Below are positions 54,792 to 63,230 of a stretch of 64,000 bases of DNA, in pieces. The DNA is taken from NCBI RefSeq assembly GCF_018623055.1, contig NZ_CP076019.1:372001-436000 (forward strand), given 5' to 3'. Positions within the stretch are counted from its first letter, which is position 1, and every line of letters begins with the position of its first letter. The position numbers and the translations under genes were made by a program. The stretch comes from Halorubrum sp. 2020YC2. Lineage in GTDB: Archaea > Halobacteriota > Halobacteria > Halobacteriales > Haloferacaceae. The notes below the pieces were generated by a model. The model saw nothing but the letters and a program-made list of their open reading frames with translations. It was not told where the DNA came from and ran no database searches.

Positions 54792-55964
54792 TCACGCGAT
54801 CGTCTCGCGGATCTCGCGGATCCGCTCCGGCTCGTCGATCCCGGACCGGACCACGACGGCGGAGACGGCGTCGCCGTCCGGAATCGGCGCGTCGCCGCTC
54901 AGGATGGCGTCCGAGCCGGTCTCCTCCGCGAGCCAGCGCCGCCCGTCGGCTATCGCCTCCCGGTTGAGCCACGCGGGCGGCCCGCCGACCACGAGCAGGG
55001 TCCGGTCGGCCCGTCCCTCGGGGACCTCGACCGTGTTCTTCCCGCGGGCCGCCTTCCGGATGACGGTCTCGACGGCCGACACCGCCTCGCTCGTGTCGAC
55101 TTCCGCCGGCCCGGAGGAGCCGAACAGCCCCAGCCCGAACCGGGACCCCTCGTCGGGCGACTCCACCCGCTGGGTCGCGTGGCCGATCGCCGCGATCTCG
55201 CCGTCGCCGCCGGCCGCCCGGGCGACGTCGCTCGCGTCGAGCACCTGCTGGGGCGTCTCCGTCCCCTCGGGCGTCTCGCCGGCGCCGAACAGCGCCCCGA
55301 TCCGCTCGGCGGCGGCCCCGTTGAGCCGGTCGCGGCCCCCGCCGAGCGCCTCGCTCGGGCGGAGCCACGCCGCGTTGTCGAACGGGAAGACCGCCGCGCA
55401 GCGGTCCGACAGCGCGTCGAGGGTCCGCGCCGCGTTCCGCTCGGCCAGCGGGCGGTGCGGGGTCGTCGGCGTCGGGTCGTTCCCGGACGCCGCGGCGGTC
55501 CCGGACGCCGCGCTCGACGGGCCGCCGTCCCCGTCCGGCTCCTCCGTCTCGCCCGGAGTCGGAAGGAACCCGAACGCGTAGACGGGCGCGTCGTAGAGCC
55601 GAGTCAGCTCCTCGGCCAGCGCTGGCGCCGCGCCCGCCCCGGCCGCGCCGCCGAGACCGACGACGATCAGGAACGCCTCTGCGCGCGACGGCCGCTGGTC
55701 GTCCATCGCCCTGCCGAGTTCGCCCGCGTGCGCGTCCCCGAGGCGGCGCCCCGCGTGGAGGTCGCCGCCGAGCCCGTCCCCGCCCGCCGCGTCTCCGAAC
55801 CGGTACCGGCGCTCCTCGCCGAGCGCGTCGAGCGCCCCGAGCGCGTCCATGTCGGTGTCGAAGGCGTTGACGCCCGCGAGGAACGGATCGGCGCCGTGCT
55901 CGGCGGCGAGCCGGTCGGCGGTCCGCCCCCCGGCCCCGCCGAGACCGATGACGTGTACTCGCAT
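54792..55964 (-). CDS. Non-canonical tubulin/FtsZ-family protein (CetZ-like)
   Basis: 390 residues from ATG 55964 (MRVHVIGLGGAGGRTADRL). The N-terminal nucleotide loop GLGGAGG and VNAFDTDMDAL fit the tubulin/FtsZ fold. The signature loop reads VVGLGGAAGAGAAPALAEEL where FtsZ has GGGTGTG, so the Thr is missing. The C-terminal domain is recognisable (TLLVVGGPPAWLNREAIADGRRWL). Haloarchaea carry several such proteins, the CetZ group affecting cell shape. GTPase activity and polymerisation are uncertain here. A Gly/Ala/Asp-rich insert lies at about 135-165. Confidence 0.72.
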   Translation of the reverse strand: MRVHVIGLGGAGGRTADRLAAEHGADPFLAGVNAFDTDMDALGALDALGEERRYRFGDAAGGDGLGGDLHAGRRLGDAHAGELGRAMDDQRPSRAEAFLIVVGLGGAAGAGAAPALAEELTRLYDAPVYAFGFLPTPGETEEPDGDGGPSSAASGTAAASGNDPTPTTPHRPLAERNAARTLDALSDRCAAVFPFDNAAWLRPSEALGGGRDRLNGAAAERIGALFGAGETPEGTETPQQVLDASDVARAAGGDGEIAAIGHATQRVESPDEGSRFGLGLFGSSGPAEVDTSEAVSAVETVIRKAARGKNTVEVPEGRADRTLLVVGGPPAWLNREAIADGRRWLAEETGSDAILSGDAPIPDGDAVSAVVVRSGIDEPERIREIRETIA

Positions 55965-56090
55965 ACGCCCCCGGTCGTCGAGCGGGGATATATGACTTCG
56001 GCTCGGCGCCGGCGGGCGGTGACCGGTCGGCCGACCGCGCGGTCGCTCGCGCCGCGCGGAGACCGGGCGCGGCGGCGGCCCCCGGCCGCC

Positions 56091-57194
56091 TCAGAACTCG
56101 TTGAGCCGGCGCTGGCCCTCTGGGATCTCCGGTCCCGGATCCGGCTCCACGCCGAGCAGGCGCAACAGCGCGGTGTCCACGAACGTCAGCGCCAACACGA
56201 GGATGATCGGCGCCAGGAACAGCCCGTGGAAGCCGAACACGACCGGGCCGAAGATGTACGCGAGCATGAGCAGGCCGACGTGGGTCGTCTCGCCGCTGAA
56301 GTACGGCCGGAGGACGATGTCCGGGATGGTGTCGACGACCACGACCGCGACGGCGAGGAAGCCGGCGACGTACGCGAGCAGCGCGACCTCGCCGTCGAGC
56401 GCGGCCGGGACCGACATCGCCGCCGCCAGCGGGATGTAGACGATCTTCATCCCGATCACGGGGATCAGGCTGGCGATCCCCGTGATCGCGCCGGCGAGCG
56501 TCGGGTACGGGATCTCGACCGCGGCGGAGGCGACCGCGTTGAACCCGAGGTACGTCGCGACGGCGATGATCGAGATGGCGATGACGTTGAGCAGGTTCCC
56601 GTACAGCACCGCCTCCAGTTCGGCGTCGGCGGTCTCTAGGTACTCGCGGACGATCGCGTCGTCGTCGAAGCTGAGCAGCCAGTCGTGGAACCGGGAGCCG
56701 TCGATGAGCAGGTAGTAGGTGACGATGACGGTGATGATCAGGTTCAGGGCGAGCCCCGAGAGCGTGCTCGCCAGCAGCGACGCCTGCTCGGAGACGAGGT
56801 CGATGAGGGGGTCGAACTGCCCGGAGCGGTACGCCACGAGCAGTTCGTCCATCGTCGGGTTCGAAAGCTCCGCGAGGTCGGCTATCACCGAGTTCTCCGC
56901 GCCGATGGTGTCGGCCACCGGGTACTGCTCGATGAACCGCCGCGCCTCCAAGACCAGAAGCACCAGCGTGTAGCTCACCAGCCCGATGAGCGGGAGGCCG
57001 ATGACCGACAGCGACACGACCGCGCGGACCCGGGCCGGCAGCCGGAAGCGTTCGAGCCGGTGGTAGAACCGCCGCGTCGAGTAGTAGAGGAAGACGGCGA
57101 CGGTGAGGGGGGCAACGAACCGATAGGCCACGTAGCCGGCGACGAGCGCGACCGCGAGACCGAAGAGGGCCACGACGAACCGCTTTTCGTCCAT
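56091..57194 (-). CDS. AI-2E family membrane transporter
   Basis: 367 residues from ATG 57194 (MDEKRFVVALFGLAVALVAG). About seven or eight helices with the family layout: an N-terminal helix pair, an amphipathic segment (LYYSTRRFYHRLERFRLP), then core helices with AITGIASLIPVIGMKIVYIP, VVVVDTIPDIVLRPYFSG and AYIFGPVVFGFHGLFLAPI. Some members export autoinducer-2 and others act as ion antiporters, so the substrate is open. Confidence 0.85.
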   Translation of the reverse strand: MDEKRFVVALFGLAVALVAGYVAYRFVAPLTVAVFLYYSTRRFYHRLERFRLPARVRAVVSLSVIGLPLIGLVSYTLVLLVLEARRFIEQYPVADTIGAENSVIADLAELSNPTMDELLVAYRSGQFDPLIDLVSEQASLLASTLSGLALNLIITVIVTYYLLIDGSRFHDWLLSFDDDAIVREYLETADAELEAVLYGNLLNVIAISIIAVATYLGFNAVASAAVEIPYPTLAGAITGIASLIPVIGMKIVYIPLAAAMSVPAALDGEVALLAYVAGFLAVAVVVVDTIPDIVLRPYFSGETTHVGLLMLAYIFGPVVFGFHGLFLAPIILVLALTFVDTALLRLLGVEPDPGPEIPEGQRRLNEF

Positions 57195-57313
57195 GGGCCA
57201 CGGTCGCCAGCGCCTGACATAAACCATGGTGGTCGCCGCGGCCCCGGCGGCGCCCGGGAATCGCGGTCGCGCCGATCCCAAAGCCCCTAACGGCGGGCGG
57301 TGAAGGGGGACGC

Positions 57314-57811
57314 ATGAGCGAGATTCACCCGGACCAACGCGTCGCCGTGCTGGCCGACTCCCAGAACCTGTACCACTCGGCACAGAGCGTCTACTCGCGG
57401 AACATCGACTACTCCGGCCTGCTCGACGAGGCAGTCGCGGACCGGTCGCTCGTCCGCGCCATCGCGTACGTGATCCGCGCCGACTCGCCCGAGGAGGAGA
57501 GCTTCTTCGAGGCGCTTCGCGACATCGGCTTCGAGACCAAGATCAAGGAGATCAAGACGTTCGCGGACGGCTCGAAGAAGGCCGACTGGGACCTCGGCAT
57601 GAGCCTCGACGCCGTCTCCTTGGCGAGCCACGTCGACACCGTCGTCCTCTGTACCGGCGACGGCGACTTCGCGCGGCTCTGCTCGCACCTCCGCCACGAG
57701 GGCGTCCGGGTGGAGGCGATGGGGTTCGGCAACTCGGCCGCCGACGAGCTGATCGAGGCCGCCGACGACTTCGTCGACCTCGCGGAAGAAGAGGAGACGT
57801 TCCTGCTGTAG
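57314..57811 (+). CDS. NYN-domain (LabA/PIN-like) protein
   Basis: 165 residues. Acidic residues typical of NYN nucleases are visible: ADSQNLYH near residue 15, SKKADWDLGMSLDAV and VVLCTGDGDFARL. The fold binds a divalent metal and usually cleaves RNA. It stands alone between the AI-2E-family gene and the convergent lysine operon. The RNA target is unknown. Confidence 0.83.
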   Translation: MSEIHPDQRVAVLADSQNLYHSAQSVYSRNIDYSGLLDEAVADRSLVRAIAYVIRADSPEEESFFEALRDIGFETKIKEIKTFADGSKKADWDLGMSLDAVSLASHVDTVVLCTGDGDFARLCSHLRHEGVRVEAMGFGNSAADELIEAADDFVDLAEEEETFLL

Positions 57812-57842
57812 TCGGCCGCGGGCTTGCGACGTTCCCTGCTCG

Positions 57843-59114
57843 TCACTCCAACAGCGCCGCCACCGCGGCCTCCACCGTCGCCGCGGCCGCCTCCACCTCG
57901 CGCACCCGGACGTACTCCCGCTCGGCGTGCGCGACCGCGCCCGCGTCGTCCGCGAGGTCGCCCGGCCCGAACACCACCGTCGGCGCCGGCGCGAAGTAGG
58001 AGGCCTCCGTCGCGGCGCCGAAGGGTCGCACGCTCCCGCCGCGCTCGCTCGGAAGGCCGACCGCGTCGCCCGCCTCGCGCGCCGCGCCCGCGACCGCTCG
58101 GACGAGTTCGCGGTCCGGGTCCGTCGCGAACGCCTCAAGGAACGGCGACCCGCGGTCGGTGAGCGCGACCGCGGCGTCGACGCCGCCGCGCTCGGCGTCG
58201 GCGTCGCCGCCCTCCCCCGTGCCGTCGGGGATGGACGACCGGACCGCGTCCGCGAGGGAGGACCGGAACTCCTCGGCCGTCTCCGGCGGGACGCTCCGCC
58301 GGTCGACCGTTATCTCGCAGTCCGCCGGCACCTGATTGGTTGCCGCGCCGCCCTCGATGACCGTTGGCGTGAGCTTCGGCGGCCCCAGTTGCGGGTGGGC
58401 GTCCGCGCCGTCGTCGAACGTCCGGACCGCGGCGAGCGCGTCCTCCGCGGCCGCGACCGCGTTCGCGCCGGCGAACTCCGCGGCGTGCGCGGCGGTCCCG
58501 GACAGCTCGACGGTCGCCTGAAATCTCCCCTTCGCGGCGGTGCACGCGTCGAGGCCGGTCGGCTCCCCGACCAGGAACAGGTCGCCGTCGAGCCGGTCGT
58601 CGGTCCCCGGGAGCCGGCCGGTCAGCGCCGCCGCGCCGAGCGACAGCGCCTCCTCGTCGGGCGTGAGCGCGAGCGTGACCCGGCCGCGGTCGGGGTCGGC
58701 GGCGAGGAATCCAGCTACGAGCGCCGCGAGCGGTCCCTTCGCGTCGCAGGCGCCCCGGCCGCGAATCACTTCTTCGGGCTCCCCTTCGGTCGGCGCGGAA
58801 CCGCTGCGCTCGTCCTCTCGCGCCGCGCTCCGCTCGAACGGGACGTTCGGCGTCACCGTGTCGAGGTGGGTGTTCAATACGAGGTGCGGGCCGGCCTCGG
58901 GGGCCGGCGAGCGCTTCTCCGCGAGGACGCAGCCGTCCGCGACGACCGCGGGGTCGGCGCCACGGGCGTCCAGCAGGTCAACGACGAACTCGCGGGTCTC
59001 GTCGGGGGACTCGTGAGAGGGAATCCGGACCGCGTCTTCGAGGAACGAGACCGGGTCGAAGCCGGACCCGGTGTCCGTGTCGGCGTCCGCGTCGGCGTCG
59101 CTTCCGCCGCTCAT
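57843..59114 (-). CDS. dapE: Succinyl-diaminopimelate desuccinylase-like M20 peptidase
   Basis: 423 residues from ATG 59114, which overlaps the dapF stop (ATGA). Zinc ligands and catalytic residues: NTHLDTVTP, GRGACDAKGPLAAL, LTPDEEALSLG, then LVGEPTGLDA. A dimerisation domain carries GTAAHAAEFAGANAVAAAEDAL. In context it removes succinate from N-succinyl-LL-diaminopimelate. The first 18 residues are Asp-rich repeats (DADADADTDTGS). Last gene of the lysine operon. Confidence 0.9.
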   Translation of the reverse strand: MSGGSDADADADTDTGSGFDPVSFLEDAVRIPSHESPDETREFVVDLLDARGADPAVVADGCVLAEKRSPAPEAGPHLVLNTHLDTVTPNVPFERSAAREDERSGSAPTEGEPEEVIRGRGACDAKGPLAALVAGFLAADPDRGRVTLALTPDEEALSLGAAALTGRLPGTDDRLDGDLFLVGEPTGLDACTAAKGRFQATVELSGTAAHAAEFAGANAVAAAEDALAAVRTFDDGADAHPQLGPPKLTPTVIEGGAATNQVPADCEITVDRRSVPPETAEEFRSSLADAVRSSIPDGTGEGGDADAERGGVDAAVALTDRGSPFLEAFATDPDRELVRAVAGAAREAGDAVGLPSERGGSVRPFGAATEASYFAPAPTVVFGPGDLADDAGAVAHAEREYVRVREVEAAAATVEAAVAALLE

Positions 59115-60076
59115 CGCGGGTCGGCGGGGAGCGCCCCCGAGAACTCGTGGGCGACGGGGCCGGTCAGCGTGGCGTGGCCCGCGTCGGGGACGGTGATCTC
59201 CAGTTCGCCGCCCGGGGGTCGGCTCACCGCCGAGTCGCCGTCTATCAGTCCCAGCCGGCGGGCGGCCGCGACGACCGCGACCGCGCCGGTGCCGCAGGAG
59301 CGCGTCTCGCCCTCGACGCCGCGCTCGAAGGTGCGCTGATCGAGGACCGCCGGGCCCCCGCCGCTCCCGTCGTCGACGACCGCCGCGAGGTTCACGTTCG
59401 CGCCCTCCGGGAAGACGTCGGCGTGGCGGACCGGCGGGGCCACGTCGTCGAGGTCGACCGCGTCGATTCCGTCGGGGTCGTTGCGGCCGCCGTCGACGAA
59501 CGCGACCGCGTGCGGGACGCCGGTGTTGGCGGCGGTGACGGTCAGCCCTTCGACGGACTCGTCGACCAGCGGCTCGCCGGCGAGGGGTCCCTCGCGAGCG
59601 ACCGGGACCCGCCGGGGGCCGAACGTCGGCTGGCCCATCTCGATGGTGGCCGCGGTCGCGTCCGCGTTCACGGTGGCGCGCCGGGTGCCGGCCTGCGTGT
59701 CGATCATGAACTCGCGGTCGCCGGTCCGGTCGTGGGCCCACCGCGCGACGACGCGGGCCCCGTTGCCGCACATCGTCGCCGTCGAACCGTCGGGCTGGAC
59801 CAGCGTCATCACGACGCGGGTGGGGTTGAACCGCTCCTCGATGCTCAAAAAGAGGACGCCGTCGGCGCCGCGTCGACCCGTTTCCCCGTCGCGGTCCGCG
59901 CCGGCGTCGCGCGGCGGCTCGGCGTCGAAATCTCCCCCGTCGACGCCCGTCTCGCGGTCGCAGTACGCTCGCGCGAACGCCGCGCGGTCCCCGACGTTCT
60001 CGGCGGCCGCGTCGACGACGAGGAAGTCGTTGCCCGTGCCGTGGTACTTCTCGACCGGGACGGCGTAGACGCTCAT
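59111..60076 (-). CDS. dapF: Diaminopimelate epimerase
   Basis: 321 residues. It converts LL- to meso-diaminopimelate with two active-site Cys: MCGNGARVVARW and TRSCGTGAVAVVAAARRLG. The N-terminus has KYHGTGNDFLVVD and a later PTFGPRRVPV. A loop at about 50-75 is longer and more charged than in bacteria. Its ends overlap both neighbours by 4 bases. Confidence 0.95.
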   Translation of the reverse strand: MSVYAVPVEKYHGTGNDFLVVDAAAENVGDRAAFARAYCDRETGVDGGDFDAEPPRDAGADRDGETGRRGADGVLFLSIEERFNPTRVVMTLVQPDGSTATMCGNGARVVARWAHDRTGDREFMIDTQAGTRRATVNADATAATIEMGQPTFGPRRVPVAREGPLAGEPLVDESVEGLTVTAANTGVPHAVAFVDGGRNDPDGIDAVDLDDVAPPVRHADVFPEGANVNLAAVVDDGSGGGPAVLDQRTFERGVEGETRSCGTGAVAVVAAARRLGLIDGDSAVSRPPGGELEITVPDAGHATLTGPVAHEFSGALPADPR

Positions 60077-61509
60077 CGGTCCCCCTCCGGTCGGTCGGCT
60101 CCCGAGGTCGCTTCCCGTCGGCCCTCCTCGGCGGTTCCCTCTCGTTCGACCGTCGTCAGGTCTCCGAGCGTCTCTCGGCGTCGGGCGATCGTCGCGGCTC
60201 CGTTGTCGAGCGCGACCTCCGCGGGCCGCGGTCGTGAGTTGTATTGGCTCGCCATCTCGTATCCGTACGCGCCCGCGACCCCGACCGCGAGGAGGTCTCC
60301 TCGGGTCGGGTCGGCGAGCGCTCGGTTTCTACCGAGCGTATCGCCGGTCTCACAGATAGGTCCGGCGACCGTGACAGGGGTTGCCTCCCGCTCCGCGACG
60401 GGGGGCGCGTCGCCTCCATCGCGCCCCAGCCCGCCCCCCAGATTGCGGATCGGGTGGTACGCGTCGTACATCGCCGGCCGCAGGAGGTCCGTCATCCCCG
60501 CGTCGACGCCGACGACCGTCTCGTCCGGCGTCGGCTTCACGGCGTTCACCCGGGTCAGGAGGACCCCGGCGTCCGCGACGACGTAGCGTCCGGGCTCTAT
60601 CGCGAGGTCGACGCCATCGGGGAGCGGCCCGACCGCCTCCCGGGTCGCCGCCGCCACCGCCGGCAGGTCGAGCGCCGGGGCGTCCTCCTCGTAGGGGACG
60701 CCGAAGCCGCCGCCGACGTCGACGTAGTCGAGGTCGACGGGGGCGGCGCCGCCGTCGCTCGGTTCGGAGAGGTCGCGCGCCAGTTCGCCCATCCGCGCGA
60801 CCAGTTCGCGGTGGCTGTCCAGCTGGTCCGGGTCGATGCCGGAGCCGGGGTGCGCGTGGATCCCGACGACGTCGAACCGCTCGGCCGCCGCTCGGGTCGC
60901 TTCCGCGGCGCGGTCGTAGGGGATCCCGAACTTCGCGGCGCCGCCGGTGGTGACCTTCTCGTGGTGGCCCGCGCCGACGCCGGGGTTCACCCGGACGCAG
61001 ACCCGGCCGTCGTAGCCGCGCTCCGCGAGGCGGTCGAGGGTGTCGACCGCGCCGACGGTAACCGTGAGGTCCGGCTCCGCCGCCGCGACGCCGACGACGT
61101 AGTCGAGGTCGCGGGCCGGCGGGTTGACCGCGGTGTAGTGGAGCCGCGAGCCGTCGAAGCCGGCCGCGAGCGCGCGGTCGACCTCTCCGGCCGAGGCGCA
61201 CTCGGCGTCGAGGCCGGCGTCGCGGACCGCCTCCAGGACGGCGCGGCCGGTGTGCGCCTTGACGGCGTACCGCACGTCCGCGTCGGGGAACGCCGCGAGC
61301 AAGCGCTCGCAGTTCTCCCGGACGCGGTCGAGGTCCTGAACGTACAGGGGGGTCCCGTGCTCGGTCGCGAGGTCGCGCAGGCGGTCGGCGTCCCAGTCGC
61401 TCACGCGGCGGACCGGCGGGTTGTCGGCGGGGAGTTCGGCCGCTACCTCCGTACCTGCGTCGCCCGTGCCGCCCGCGTCGCCCGTGCCGCCCGCGTCGCG
61501 GTCGCTCAT
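60073..61509 (-). CDS. lysA: Diaminopimelate decarboxylase
   Basis: 478 residues. Removes CO2 from meso-diaminopimelate to give lysine. The PLP lysine is in VRYAVKAHTG; phosphate and substrate sites are GIHAHPGSGID, VGGGFGVPY, AIEPGRYVVADAG and ICETGD. The N-terminus has a tandem DAGGTG repeat and the C-terminus is a charged extension of about 50 residues. It overlaps dapD and dapF by 4 bases. Confidence 0.95.
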   Translation of the reverse strand: MSDRDAGGTGDAGGTGDAGTEVAAELPADNPPVRRVSDWDADRLRDLATEHGTPLYVQDLDRVRENCERLLAAFPDADVRYAVKAHTGRAVLEAVRDAGLDAECASAGEVDRALAAGFDGSRLHYTAVNPPARDLDYVVGVAAAEPDLTVTVGAVDTLDRLAERGYDGRVCVRVNPGVGAGHHEKVTTGGAAKFGIPYDRAAEATRAAAERFDVVGIHAHPGSGIDPDQLDSHRELVARMGELARDLSEPSDGGAAPVDLDYVDVGGGFGVPYEEDAPALDLPAVAAATREAVGPLPDGVDLAIEPGRYVVADAGVLLTRVNAVKPTPDETVVGVDAGMTDLLRPAMYDAYHPIRNLGGGLGRDGGDAPPVAEREATPVTVAGPICETGDTLGRNRALADPTRGDLLAVGVAGAYGYEMASQYNSRPRPAEVALDNGAATIARRRETLGDLTTVEREGTAEEGRREATSGADRPEGDR

Positions 61510-62345
61510 TCGCGGAGCGCGTCCTCCCGCCGCGTCGCTTCGAGGGTGTCCTCCTCGACGTGGGTCGCGACGACCGCGGGCTTGTACGCGCCGCCGTCGA
61601 AGAGGTCGTGGTCCCCGACGGACGACTCCACCATCCGGGTGAACGCGCGGCGCTCGGCCGGGAGGTGCCCGTAGATCACTTCCTCCTCGACGAGGTCGTA
61701 GACCGGGATGCGAGGCGTGAGAAGCGTGTTCTCCCCGACGATCGAGTCCTCCCCGACCCGGAATCCCGAGGTGACCCGGCAGCCCGCGCCCAGCGAGACG
61801 CCGTCTTCGATCACTACCGGCGCGTCCTCGACCGGTTCGAGGACGCCGCCGATCAGCGTGTTGGCGCCGAGCTTGACGTTCTCGCCCAACTGCGCGCAGG
61901 AGCCGACGGTGTCACAGGAGTCGACGAGGGTGCCGTCACCGACGTACGCGCCCATGTTGACGAACGAGGGGCTCATCATGATGCAGTCGCCGCCGAGGTA
62001 CGCCCCGCGGCGGATCGCGGTCCCGTCCGGCGTGTTGCGCGTGCCGCGCTCCGCGAGGTCGTCGGTGTCGCGGAGCGGCAACACGTCGTGGTAGGTGACG
62101 CCGCCGTATTCGCGTGGCTCGGTCTCGCGCAGGCCGAAGTTGAGCAGAATTCCCCGCTTCACCCACTCGTTGGCCTCCCACGAGGTCACGTCGTCGCCGG
62201 TCTTCTCGGCCGCTCGGACCTCGCCCGCCTCCAAGGCGGCGAGGAACTCGTCGATCACGGCCGCGTCCGCGTCGGTCGCGTCCGCGGCGGTCAGCCCGTC
62301 CTGATACCGGTTCCAGAGGTCGGCTACGTCGGCTTCGAGGCTCAT
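61506..62345 (-). CDS. dapD: Tetrahydrodipicolinate N-succinyltransferase
   Basis: 279 residues. A helical N-terminal domain is followed by a left-handed beta helix of hexapeptide repeats (RRGAYLGGDCIMMSPSFVNMG in part, VGSCAQLGENVKLGANTLIGG in part, VGEDSIVGENTLL). It succinylates tetrahydrodipicolinate using succinyl-CoA. With dapE it shows the succinylase branch. A gap of 57 bases before it is the only break in the operon and may hold a second promoter. Confidence 0.95.
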   Translation of the reverse strand: MSLEADVADLWNRYQDGLTAADATDADAAVIDEFLAALEAGEVRAAEKTGDDVTSWEANEWVKRGILLNFGLRETEPREYGGVTYHDVLPLRDTDDLAERGTRNTPDGTAIRRGAYLGGDCIMMSPSFVNMGAYVGDGTLVDSCDTVGSCAQLGENVKLGANTLIGGVLEPVEDAPVVIEDGVSLGAGCRVTSGFRVGEDSIVGENTLLTPRIPVYDLVEEEVIYGHLPAERRAFTRMVESSVGDHDLFDGGAYKPAVVATHVEEDTLEATRREDALRE

Positions 62346-62402
62346 TGGATGGTGTATGGATGAGTGTCGGTATTGAACTGTCGATACACGTATGTCTGAG
62401 AG

Positions 62403-63230
62403 TTATTCATCGGCGTCCCCGGCGTCGCTGCCCTCGCTGCCGTCGCCGCCCGCACCGGCGTCCAGCACGTCCCCGAACCCGTACCACCCCGCGTCGCGGT
62501 CGGAGAGCCACGCGGCGGCGTCGAGCGCGCCCTCCGCGAACACCCCGCGGTCGCCGGCGCGGTGCGTGAGTTCGAGCGTCTCGCGGTTCCCGGCAAGCAG
62601 GACCTCGTGTTCCCCGGTCACGTCGCCCGCGCGGCGGGCGTGGACGCCCACCTCGCCGGCGCTCCGGGGGGCGTCGCCCTCGCGGCCGTGGACGCGCTCG
62701 TCGAGGTCGGAGCGCACGTCCTCGACGTCGTCGAGGATCGACTTTGCGGTGCCAGAGGGGGCGTCGCGCTTCGCGTTGTGGTGCGTCTCGGTCAGCTCCA
62801 CGTCGTAGCCGGGGAGCGCGGCGGCGGCCTCCCGGACCGCCCGGCGCAGCGCGGCCACGCCGCGAGCGAAGTTCGACGCCTTGAGGACGGGCACCGCCTC
62901 GCTCGCGGCCCGGAGACCGTCGATCTGCGCGTCAGAAAACCCGGTCGTCCCCGTCACGAGGGGGACGCCCGCGTCGGCGCAGGTCTCGGCGTACGCGACC
63001 GCCGAGGCCGGCCCGGTGAAGTCGACGAGGACGTCCGGATCTTCGCTCGCGAGCAGGTCGTCGAGGTCGGCGGCGTCCCCGACCGCGACGCCCGCCACCG
63101 GGTCGGTCGGCGTGCGGTTGACCGCGACCGCGACCGCGACGCCCTCGCGGTCGGCGGCCGCCTCGATCACCTCGCGGCCCATGCGACCGCCCGCGCCGGT
63201 GACGGCGATTGCCAGGCCTTCGCCGCTCAT
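62403..63230 (-). CDS. dapB: 4-Hydroxy-tetrahydrodipicolinate reductase
   Basis: 275 residues. NAD(P)-binding VTGAGGRMGREVIEAA is N-terminal; VDFTGPASAVAYAE, VTGTTGFSD and the catalytic HHNAKRDAPSGTAK follow. It reduces the product of dapA. Start ATG 63230 overlaps the dapA stop. The C-terminus ends in a Gly/Asp/Ser-rich tail of about 20 residues. Confidence 0.95.
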   Translation of the reverse strand: MSGEGLAIAVTGAGGRMGREVIEAAADREGVAVAVAVNRTPTDPVAGVAVGDAADLDDLLASEDPDVLVDFTGPASAVAYAETCADAGVPLVTGTTGFSDAQIDGLRAASEAVPVLKASNFARGVAALRRAVREAAAALPGYDVELTETHHNAKRDAPSGTAKSILDDVEDVRSDLDERVHGREGDAPRSAGEVGVHARRAGDVTGEHEVLLAGNRETLELTHRAGDRGVFAEGALDAAAWLSDRDAGWYGFGDVLDAGAGGDGSEGSDAGDADE

